From Liolophura sinensis (taxonomy: Eukaryota; Mollusca; Polyplacophora; Chitonida; Chitonidae): a stretch of 64,000 nucleotides of DNA. This document shows, piece by piece, positions 38,501 through 50,500 of the stretch; the first letter of the stretch is position 1, and each line of letters opens with the position of its first letter. Both the position numbers and the translations under genes were made by a program. The stretch lies in NCBI RefSeq assembly GCF_032854445.1, contig NC_088298.1:20361295-20425294 (forward strand). The letters are read 5' to 3'. The notes beneath the pieces were generated by a model. The model was not told the DNA's origin, did not search any database, and worked only from the letters and a program-made list of their open reading frames with translations.

Positions 38501-41500
38501 TGGTGTAAAAATGACTAATTATGGCTAATTATGAGGGAAGTGTGAATGATTTTGAAAAGGGAATTTTTTCTCCTTTTTGGGAAATTCCTCTCTTTTTCCT
38601 TTTGTTGAATATTTTTAAGGGGTACAAAAACAATGCTGATTGACTGAGAGTGGATTTAGGGTCTTTTGGATGTAATGAGCCCTGCTGTTTAAATCTACCA
38701 TACATAAATTCAGTTTAGTCTACAGGAAGCTAGGACTTGTGTATCTCTCGCCTCGGCCAGTCAGAAACAATTGAAAACTAGTGAGCGAACCGAAATGTTT
38801 TCAGTTTAATGGAAGTCTTTATGTTGTCCATTGGCTCTTTTTTGGAGAACTTTGTAGATCTATTTGCTGCTAACTTCACTTATAGATCACGTCACCATAT
38901 TTTACCCAGAAAACACTGTATGTTGTTGTTGTCCAGGCTTTTGTGGAGAGTAACCCTACCATTAAATGGTGTCCGTTCCCTGGCTGTGGCAACGCTGTGC
39001 GTTTACCTGATCTCGAAGGTCCGGCCTCCCCAAATATCCTCGTTACTCCCAGCATTCCAGTGGATACGTCGCGTGCAGTTGACTGTGGCAATGGCCACTA
39101 TTTTTGTTGGTGAGTTCTGGGCTATCTTTTAATAGTGGAATTGTACATGCATACTGTACAAAAGCTGGGGCCTCTGCGGGTCAGTTGATTAGCACGCTAA
39201 CGGAGCATAATGACCCAGGAGCCTCTCACCAGTGGGTCGCTGTGAGTTCAGTTCCAGCTCATGCCGGCTTCCTCTCTGGCTGTACGTGGGAAGGTCTGAC
39301 AGCAACCTGCGGAGCTATTAAGTAGCTATAAGATTTAAGTACTACAAGATTTATGGGTCAATCAGAATCAAAACAATATTTTTTCATTTAAAAAATGCTG
39401 AACTTTAGGTGAATTTCAATATTTTCAGAGTGTGAGCTCTTACCTCCACAAGAGGAGGTTATATTTTTGTTGGTCTTCATTTGTCTGTCTGAATGTTAGC
39501 AACTTTAATTTGTGCACTGGTTGGCCTTAAACTAAGGACCAAGGTGGTTAGTTCATGTCATGTCAGGTACTTGCTGGAGGCTGGGGGTTTAATCTGGGTC
39601 TCATTATTCCTCCACAAGTGACCCTGACAACCACTGTCAGTCGGTCACTTAGTAAATCAGTCAATCAAACAATGTGTGTTTTGTGCTGCAAGGAATACCT
39701 GGAGAGTCAGTTACTTGCCAAAGGCCGATGGTTTTATCAGGGTTCTCTGATTCATTCACTCATAACTCTCTCAGCACTGTATGAGTGAAAAATTCTTGAA
39801 TACCAGTATCAATCATTTAGTGAACCAATCAGTCAACCCATCCATCCATCAGTGTGTGTTGTGTACCATAGGGAGAGTCTAGGTGAGTCTCATGTCAGCT
39901 CCCAAAGGCTTTTGGTTTTATCTGAGTGCTCTGCTTCTTCCACCAATGATTCTGACAGCCACTGTAAACCAGTCAGTAAATCAGTCAGTCAGTCAATTAG
40001 TCAATGAATAAAGCAGTTAATCCATCAATGTTATATGTGCCACAGGGAGTGCCTTGGAGAATCCCACGAGCCATGCAGTTGTGGGAACTGGAAGACTTGG
40101 CACGAGAAGATCTCAGAGATCAAACCAGAGCAGTGTGAGTACAAGTGATGACACAGTCATATACAGAGTAGTGCATGTAAATATAGTAGTTAGGTGAGAT
40201 TCGGACTGGCTATACAGTAAAGATTCTGGTGTAATCATTGCTTGTGTACTGCGTCAAGGTTTAAAACTTTAGCGAACAAGCATATACTGAAAAGTGTGAC
40301 ATACTACAGAAAGAACAAAAGAGTACACAACTTTGGGAGAAGTGTCATTAGTGGACGAGTGTTTTCTAGCATGCATGTTGGACCCTAGCTCTGGATAGTT
40401 TTACCTGACAGACATTCCTTTTCTTCTATGGTGTCCAGTAAGGAGCTGCATGGATTCAAACTGTTGTGTGGGGTTACATTTTAAGACAATTTGAGGGAAC
40501 TGTTGGCTGCAGAGACATAATTTGCTCAGTTTCATGAAGTTCACATCTTTAGTGATACAAACAAATTATTTTACCATCATTGTCATAACAATTGTATGCA
40601 TAAATTCCACTGAATTTGAAACAGTTGTAGGTTTACAGTATTTTAATATGTAATCTCAGAATCGTAGAATCATTAGAGTTTTTATAATTGGGTAAAACAG
40701 AATGTTGAAAGAGTCATTAGTTGTGTTTTGTATGTCTTGTTTGACTGTTGGCTTATTTGACTGTTGTCGGGCTCAATGAACAAATGATCCACTTTATGAC
40801 TTAATGCTCGTAACACTTCTCTTGAGGGCTTAAGGGGCCGCACTCATTTCATATCCTAAATTCTTGAGTACGACGTAAAACCCAATCAGTTGAGTGTTGT
40901 AGTCCGTGGTGTACATCATTCTCGTGTGAAAAGGAGACGAGCTCACCCATTGGTTGTATTCTCTTGTCTGGCTAGTCTGACATCATCACTACGCTCATTT
41001 GAAGTTGAATGTATCAAATTGAATACTGAGTTGAATGGCCATGAACATAACTCAGGGCGTAAAACACCAATCAAATAAATAAGTAAATCATTTCATATTC
41101 TCAACATTTTTAGGCAATTTTAGGTGAGATTACTGAGTGTGTTGTGTTTTATGTCAGATCTGGATTTAGCTTTAATTTTATTAAAGTCTAAAAGCCTGCA
41201 AATTTGAAATCTGTAAACTTTGAATTTCCTCGTGCCAGTGTCCTGCACAGAAGTGGAAACAGAGACGGCTGCTAACTTCCTCTGGCTGGTTACCAACTCT
41301 AAGGCCTGTCCTAATTGTAAATCTCCTATACAGAAGAATGAAGGTTGTAACCACATGAAGTGTACCAAGGTAAGGCGACTATCTCAGGAGGTTGTTTGTC
41401 TTTGTGTCCGTCTGTTTGTCTTTGTGTCTTTTTTGTTTGTCTTTGTGTCTGTCTGTTTGTCTTTGTGTCTTTTTTGTTTGTCTTTGTGTCTTTTTTGTTT

Positions 41501-44500
41501 GTCTTTGTGTCTGTTTGTCTTTGTGTTGGTTTATGTGTTTTTGTGTCAGTTTATTTGTCTTTACGTGTCTCTTTGTCTTAGTGTCCATCTGTTTGTCTTT
41601 CACTTTGTGTCTGTCTGTCTGTTTGTGTTTGTGTCCTCCTGTTTGTGTCTCTATGTCTTTGTGTCCATCTGTTTCTGTTTCTTTGCCTTTGTGTCTGTCT
41701 GTTTGTCTTTGTGTCTGTCTGGTTGTCTTTGTGTCTCTTTGTCTTTGTTTGCTTTTGTGTCGCTTTGTTTTTCTTTGTGTCCATTTGTCTGTTTTTGTGT
41801 GTCTTTGTCTTTCTGTCCGTGTCTCTTTGTTTGCCTTTGTGTCGTCTGTTTGTGTCTCTTTGTTTGCCTTTTGTCCGTCTGTTTGTGTCTTTATGTTCGT
41901 CTGTATGTGTGTCTTTATCTTTATGTCCTTCTGTTTGTCTTTTTTTCTCTTTGTTTGTCTTTGTATCCTTGTGTTTGTGTCTTTGTTTGTCTATGTGTCT
42001 GTCTGTGTTTGTGTCTCTTTGTTTGTCTTTGTGTCCGTTTGTTTGCCTTTGTGTTTGTGTGTGTCTCTTTGTTTGTTTTTTTCTCTGTCTGTCTGTTTGT
42101 CTTTGTGTCTGTCCATGTTTGTTTTTGTCTTTGTGTTCAGTTCAAGCTTTTCAACCAATATCTGCAACCAATATTTTGAAACATTCTGAGAGAACTATCA
42201 GTTGCAGAGACATAATTTGCACAGTTTGAGGAAGCTTTTATCTTTAGTGACATGGATTTTATTGTCAGTTTCATAATAAGTGTATGCATAAATTTCACTG
42301 ATTAAAAAAATACTTGAAAAGTTTGAAAATTTACAGCATCTCATTCGCGCATTCATTGCGCCTGTTCACAAAAACATTGTGTTGATTTTAGAAAGGAGGA
42401 TGCTGATTTAACCCCTAGACCAGTTTGAAGCAGAAGCAGATACAAACATGAAGCAGATTGCCAGAGACCCTGAAAGCTCAGCTCATAATGTCCAACCAGC
42501 GTAAAATCACTGTATGATCAAGGTCAGAATTTAGAGTGAAGGTATTTCATGGATTGTCACTAATGCACTAGTTTTAATTGCGATGTGCGTTACTCGGGGT
42601 CATGTCATAGTGATTTGTTTGCGGTAAAAGTTCACATTATTTCTTGGTACTTCCAGTGTAAACATGACTTTTGCTGGGTGTGCCTGGAGCCGTGGAAGCG
42701 CCATAACTCAAGCACAGGCGGTTATTTCAAGTGTAACCGTTACGAGGTAGTGAAAAAGGTGGAAGAGGACACAGCCAATGCTGTCTCTGATGTAAGTACA
42801 CAGGTGGTGACGAGTTGGTGAAAAAGGTGGAGGGCACAGCAAACGCTGTCTCTGATGTAAGTACACAGGTGGTTACGAGTTGGTGAAAAAGGTGGAGAAA
42901 AACGCAACAAATGCTCTGATTGTTGCACCTGGTTTCTACCATCCACCCCCTGCTGACTAAGCTACATTGTGGTTGTCCAGGAAGACAACTTTTGTTCATG
43001 TAGATGAGGTCTGGGACAGAGGCCAATTAATCAAAACTATTTCACAATTACATCAAAATTTAAAATCTGATTTTGGAACTTATTTTGGTCCACAGTAATT
43101 AAATGACAAGCAAAAGTGGCCTTTGGGACATGTGTGTGACCCAGGAGCCTCCCACGAATGCAGTCGCTGTGAATTCAAGTCCAGCTCATGCTGGTTTCCT
43201 TTTTGACCTTATGTGGGAAAGTCTGCCAGCAACCTACGTGTGGTCATGGGTTTCCCGCAGACTCTGTCTGGTTCCCTCTCATTTTACTGCTGGCAGCTGT
43301 TTTAGAAGTGAAGTGTCCTTGAGTACAATGTAAAACACGAGTCAAATAAATCTAGTCAGGCTCGTTAGGCAGGTTTATGTTCAATGGTTCCCTCCGTTTT
43401 CTAACACCCTCAAATGCAAAGAAAACACATACATGAACTATGGGTCAGATAGAAGACCATTAAATATGAGTTCACAAAAATAGTTTGATTTATTTTTTCA
43501 GAATATTTTTTTGACACAGTGTATTGTATTTGAAACTTTGAATTCTACTATGGCCTTTTCCGACTATATGTGGACCAGTGGCATGACGTGACGTCAGCTA
43601 TTTGCCACTTGACACATAGATTCATGATACCTCTACATTTAAAGCTATGCATGCATTCATCAAATGGACCTTGAAATGAATTATTTCAAGACACAAAACG
43701 GCTGTGACGTCACTGATACCCTCTGAGTCTGTCGTAGAATCGTTTGTTTTAAATGCATTTTACTCAGTTAGAAATGTTAAATGCAGCGATTAATGGGCTT
43801 TCATCTGATAAATACTTCAGTTTAATGTTTTCTTTGCCTTAGAGTCATCAGACAAGTAAAATATTGGTCAGTAAAAAAAGTAAAACATAGATTAGAGAAA
43901 TTCAGTACGGTTAGGAAGTCATTTAGCCTGAATCTGTTGAAATTCTTATATAATAAATATTTTTTGAAGTTTGCATGGAACATAAGGTGATAACCAGCAC
44001 AGTTTAATGACAGAAGTAATGTTTTTAACCCTTTCTTTGCCTCTAAACCATACTTTTTGGGAGCGGTTTTGTTTTGTTCAAATGTGGTAATTGTATGGCT
44101 TATTAATTGGTTACAGGCAGAAGCAAAGAATTCCCGAATGCAAGAGCTGAACAGATTTGTTCATTATTACTCCCGCTTCAAGAATCATGAACACAGCTAC
44201 AAGGTTTGTTGGTTCTACATTCTGATCACTGGAAACAATTTGCAAATAAATGATTTGTAACAGCCATGCTGGTGTCTTAATTGAATGATGTTTTGCAAGG
44301 GCCTCTATGGTTTAATAGTGGTTAGCTTGCAGTGACCCGGGAGCCTCTCAACAATGCAGTCGATTGGGTTCAAGTCCAGCTCACGCTTGCATCCTCTTCC
44401 TCTCATGGTAAGGTCATGGGTTGCCGTTGTTCTCTGCTGGGTTTCCTTCCACCATAATTCTGGCTGCCGTCATATGAATGAAATATTCCTTAGTACATTG

Positions 44501-47500
44501 TGAAGCTGCTAATCAAATAAATAAGTGATGTTTTTGGGAGGATGGAATACTGTTGTTGATCCTTTTTCTTTAAGATCAGGTGCAGCTTAGTCTCATCTGA
44601 AAGATGATTTTTTATTCATAACCTTTTTAAATGAAACTGATCTTCTTTATCAGATATGACAGAATCAGTGCACATTTATCCCTAGCTGGTGTCTTGTACA
44701 TGTAATTCCTACCTTGAAGCCTGAGCGCAGTAATTTTAAATTAATTAAAATTAAACCAAGCTCTGGGTAGCTCTGATGAAGCTTTCAGTCAGAAAGTTTG
44801 TTTGCGTAACTGGCAAAGGGCAGTGGTTTTGTGGCCAGCTTTCCTGAACTCATATGAGTGAAATATGCTTGCAACCTGTCATGTACAATTCTGTTCAAAT
44901 AATTGCATTATTTCTACGTAAAAGAAAGATGACTCTAACTTGGACAGCAAATGCTAATCAAAGAGAAATTCTTCATTATCTTTGTCGCTTTTGAGCAGCT
45001 AGAAGAGCCACTCCTTCACACCGCTAAAGATAAGATGATGAAGCTGGCAGAGGCCGTCACAGATATAGGTAAGGTCAAAGGTCCTGACCCCTTATGTGCT
45101 TAATAGGGATTGAATTATTACATTTTTCAGGTGTTGCATGTAATTTTTTCTATATGTCTGAAAGATATCTTGGGAGACTAAACAGTATGGCCCTTTGTCC
45201 CAGGACAGAACAGGTGATTTCATCTCTCAATTAATTGATTATTCAAAGGTTATTCAAGGTGGGAATAGTGTTCAATTTCAGTCCTTTCAGTGCAGTGAAC
45301 CAGGAGCCACCCCCCACCCCCCATCAATGCAGTGGTTGTGAGTTCAAGTCCAGCTCATGCAGGCTTCCTCTCCGGCCATACGTGTAAAGGTCTGTCGGCA
45401 AACTACATATAGCCCTGGGTTTCTCCCGGGCTCTTCCCGGTTTCCTCTCACCATAATGCTTGCAACCCTTGTAGAAGGGAAATTCTGACCACATTTTTAT
45501 TTTATTTTTATAACGGGTATTATTGCTGAGGTTCACGTTCCCTTTTACAAGAATATTTTTACCACCACTTTCTCTTTTCACAGCGATGATCTGTATTTCA
45601 TTTTCTCTTATCACAGCTACTGCCAATGAGGAGACGCGATTTGTAGAGGAGGCAGTGCACCAGCTGTTAAAAGCGCGTCGCGTCCTGAAATGTTCATATG
45701 TGTATGGATATTATCTAGACGGACCTGGCTACAAGAAGATCGTGTTTGAATTCATGCAGACAGAGCTGGAAGAGTGCACGGAAATTCTGTCACAGATGGT
45801 CAACAGGCTTTACCTGAGGACGCCGCGCCGCAAGATCATTGAACAGGCAACCATCGTTCAAAGAAAGCGCCATGAGTTCATCTCGGCCATTGCCAAAGGA
45901 CTTGTGCCACCAGAAACACCCCCATCTCTGCGCAAAAAGAAACGCCGGAAGTACAGCCTCGATATGGAGGATGTAAGTAATTGCAGTATTTATTATTGTA
46001 ATTTTTCAGTTTTTTGGAACATCTGGTCTCCTGCCTTCTGCCAATATACATGTCATTGTACAGGAATTCACATTTTCTCTTTTATCGCATGGTTTTTACC
46101 TTTTGCTCTACTAATATGTGTCCTAAAAATTAGAAGAATTAGCTACCACACGGATTAAATGGCAAACCCTAAAAGACTTAAAATTTCACTGACAAAAGTG
46201 CATTTTTAGAGGCAGATAAATGTCCCAAAACAACCTGCGGATGGTCGTTTGGGGCCTCTCTGGCTCAGCTGGTTAGCGCGCTGGTGCAGCGTAATGACCC
46301 AGGAGCTTCTCCCCATTGCAGTCGCTGTGAGTTCAAGTCCAGCTCATGCTGTCTTCCCCTCCGGCCATACGTGGGAAGGTTTGCCAGCAACCTGCGGATG
46401 GTCGTCGGTTTCCCCAGGCTCTGCCCGGTTTCCTCCCACCATAATGCTGGCCACCATCATAAAAGTGAAATATTCTTGAGTACGGCGTAAAACACCAATC
46501 AGATAAATAAATAAATATACTACATGAAATCAGAATACACATTGTGAGTGCTCCCTTGGGACAGATGGGTTTGGCTGCCCAGTCAGTATGTTTAAGGACA
46601 CAAGATATTGCTTCAGTCGTAGCCACGGGCTCAGACTTTTTCAAGATTTCTCTCCCCTGCCAGGGCTACCTGGCCACAAACCCCCATTAGTTTTCCATAA
46701 GCGACAATGTTAACGTTTAGCGCTGTAGCTCAGTCCCAAACATTCCGAGGCCAATAAGCTTTGGTGCATACCTGGCCCAGCCTGTGAGAAAGAAGCTGTA
46801 AAAATCTTGACATAGGTTGACCGTCAAAATCTGGACCTTTCCATGCCGGCAGCTGGGAGGGGTGCCTAGCAACGCCAAGGGGACGTCACTCGCAGCCTCA
46901 TCACCACCTGTCTCCTTGTGTCCTCTCGCCCAGAATTTCAAACTTTCACCATTAAAACTCATACCTGCCCAAAGCTTAGACAATTTCCATCATTTTGATA
47001 CCAAGCATGCACCTGTACACCAAAAACGGCAGGCTGGCAGCAAAAAAAGACTTTACACCCTAAAATACACAGAACTACAATCGTCCCTACTGAAAAACGG
47101 AAGTTGTAATGGGGGTCTGTGTCCACCTTACACTCTATGAAATTCAGGTGTAACCAAGAAAGAAGCTGTGATTTGAGATCTCATAGCATGGCAAATCAGC
47201 ATAAATTCAGTTTGTCTGTAAGGATTTTACTCTCTTTTTCTTTTCAGGAAGAACTACGGAAAGCAATTATCGCCTCAATACAGGAAGTGGATCCGGCCAA
47301 TCCATGGATTAAGGATGCCTCTGGTCGTCATACCAACGTCATGGCTGTTCTTGATTGGCCAGGCTATGACAGTGATGATTCTGACTCAGAAACACTGCCG
47401 CCTACTTCTTTTGGTAAGGAGAGATAAGGGAGTGGTACGACTGGCTCTGGTTTCAGTGCCTTTGTTTGTAGCACTTTAAGTATATTGACATCAAGTGCTA

Positions 47501-50500
47501 CCTTTCTTGAAGGAGATGGGAATTTCCATGTTAGAAATAAGGTAAATGTCTAATAATTGTGACAAAATTGCAGAGTGCTTGAAAAAATGTTTTCCTTTTC
47601 CCATTACAGGTAAATGTTTGCGTCCTGATTGTGACCGGCCTAGAGCAAAAAACCCGCGCACAGGTGCCGCCCATGATCACTGCAGTCTCAGGTGTCTACG
47701 CCTTGATCAGCTGGATAAGCTGGAACAGAAGGAGAAAAAGCCAGGTATGTTCAAAGCATCTATCCATTGTAGCCTGTCACAGGTAGGATTTTCATGGTGT
47801 ACGTAGAATCCTTGTAGAAGCCGATGTTTCATGTCTCGGCAGCCAGGTATTTTCTGTTATAATTCAATATTTTGGCATCATCTTGCATGGATATCGTTTG
47901 TGTTGTTGTGTTTCATCTGGCATGAGTGGCATATTGTGATTATTTTGAAGCTGTGTCAGATAAACATGTTGATCCATTAAGAGCACTAGAGGTGCCCAGA
48001 CCTCTGTAACTGTCAAACTTCATTTTTGTGTTATAATTTACATATCTGTTGTCATCTAGCATGAAATTTCACATTGTCAGATGAAGATCTAGGTATACTA
48101 AGATCAATGGTTGTGCACAGACCTCAGTGCCTGGCAAACTGTGATTTTCTGTCACAATTTACATATTTGGTTTCATTTAGCATGAATTTCATGTTTCAGA
48201 TCCACCTGAAGTTGTGCTGGATGAACACATGGATCTACTGCGAGCACTAGAAATGTCCAGACTGCAGTACCTGAGAGATTCAGGGGTGCTCAACTCAAAT
48301 GAGAGCCAAGTTGATGACAGGTCAGTTCACTTGGAACTGATTGTAGTTCATGAGTTGTCTTTTTATGATTTACTGAGGCAGCACAATTTGTTGATTGATC
48401 GGTGTTTACGCTGTACTTGAGAGTGTTTTGCTTGAATGACGACGGTCGGTTTTGTGGCTGAAGGGAAGGACCTTTGAAGTTCATTTCACTTACAGCACAA
48501 TTCAGTGTGTATATTGGTGGCAGATGACCGCTTTGGTGACCTAAGGGTTAGGGAGTCTGCCTCGAAGTCGGGAGACCAGGAATCAAACCTAGGTCAGGTC
48601 ACACCACAGACTCTAAAGTGGTACTTGTTGCGGCCTCACTTGGGCTCAGCACTGAGAGTTTCGAGCAAGGTAACGGGACTGGTTGGCCCGCTGTCAGTTT
48701 AAGTTTACTGGGTGAGGTGTCTGGGGTCTTTGGACATGCACTCGCAAGAAAACACAGTATATGTACACACACCTCAGTTCTCGAAATTTCGCGCAATTGA
48801 TCGTTTCGTTGTTTATTTAAGCATATTCTGATGGAAGTATTCTGTGCAGACTGATAAAATTATTTTTTTTGTGAAGCCTTGAAATTGGCCAATCCAACCA
48901 GTGTAGATTTCTCTTAAAAAATCAAAGTGAAAAGGTACTTACATTACACTGAAAGTTGCCATTAATGTGTGAAAAGTTGCCATTAATGTGTGAAAAGTTG
49001 CCATTAATGTGTGAAAAGGTTGAGGAATTAGGGTACATGTAAGACCATCTTTTGAGCATTGTTGACTGATTGTTTGTTGTCTCCAATATCGCAAAAACAG
49101 CAGAAGCAGGTGTTTCTAAAACTTTTCTTGCAATGACTGGACATTAACCAGCATTTTGTGTGTTCAAAGAAGTTTGTAAATCTGACATTATTGGGACTGT
49201 CTTGCTGTATGGATACTAGGGCCGTATCTAGATAAACATGACAGGTTCTGATCCCAAATTTTAATGGTGACATTGTGAAAACTTTATATTGATAAACCAT
49301 CATATTTTTGTTTAATTTACTTGTTAGTTTTAATACAGTTTGGTTAGTTTGGGTGGCCAATGGTGTGGGAGCTGAAATCTTTTCCAGACCAAAGTGACTA
49401 GATATGGCCCTGGAAACGTCATATGGGTGAACTGATGTTAAATGCAGTGGATAACCTGAAGCGCATAGTCAGATGCAAATCTTGCCAAATCCAAATGGAT
49501 CAGACATGTTTGAGATTTCATCTTCCAAACTGAAGAAGCTAAAATCATGATTTTATTTTCCCTTGATATTATACAAGAAAGGTCACAAGATTTTGCATTT
49601 TATTTGACCATTTCCAGATTTTCGACAGTTTTCGCTTTCATCTCTGTCCGTTGTTCATGTTTCTTATTTTGTTACTGTAAATGATTTTCTGTACCAGAGT
49701 TTCAAAGTTTCAACCGTTTTGTGTACGCCACTAATATCAAATTTCTCCTCTTCCCAGATCTTCCCACAGGTCAGACGATGATGCTCAGCAATCTCCCAGA
49801 ATTCCACATTCCTCTTCTCCCACGGTCCTCTCTCCCCCTCCCCCAGGGAGGTCACGGGCTAAAGCCATGACCCCCATGGAAAAACTGGACTTGGAGCTTC
49901 AGCGGGTGTTGGAGATTTCTTCCATTAAGCCAGAAGGTCAGAGAAAAAGCAGTTTGTGGGGATGAGTGTCTTAGGCCTGATACATGTACTTGTTTTCTCA
50001 ATTTTAAGAGTATTGGAGGTATTTAGAAATTAACCTTAATCAAAGGTTAAGTTACGCCAAAGGGATTGTCTATGGGTAACAATGTGTCTGTGCACTTACA
50101 TGTAACATTGTTCCAACCTGCAAATGGTGGTGGGTTTCCGCTGGGTGCTGCTAGGTTTCCTCCCACCATAATGCTGGCCACCATAAATACTTTTGAATAC
50201 GGCATAAAACACCAATCAAATAAATAAATAAATAAATCATAGTTGTCAAGCGAGTAACCTGCGTGTACATTGAAACATTTCAAACTAATAAATCAGAAAT
50301 TGTTATCTGTACACAAATCCTGCAGTGGTGAGTATTTTATATATTTGATTGTCAGTTGCTCTGTCGTTGTTCTCATAACGGTAAATGACCTAAAGTTTCA
50401 CCCTGGGACTCCTAAAGTCTATCCCAGGATGCGTTACGTTGGTTGTGGTTGTTACAGGCTGAGCTCTGGGGGAGAGCATCAGGGGTGGTCAGGGGATTAT

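Noticed and set aside
41220-42229. Long Cys/Leu/Val/Phe-rich plus-strand frames
   Set aside because: Product of a T/G/C-only simple repeat following exon 13; frames overlap one another and only the first 50 codons are real (ANKIB1).
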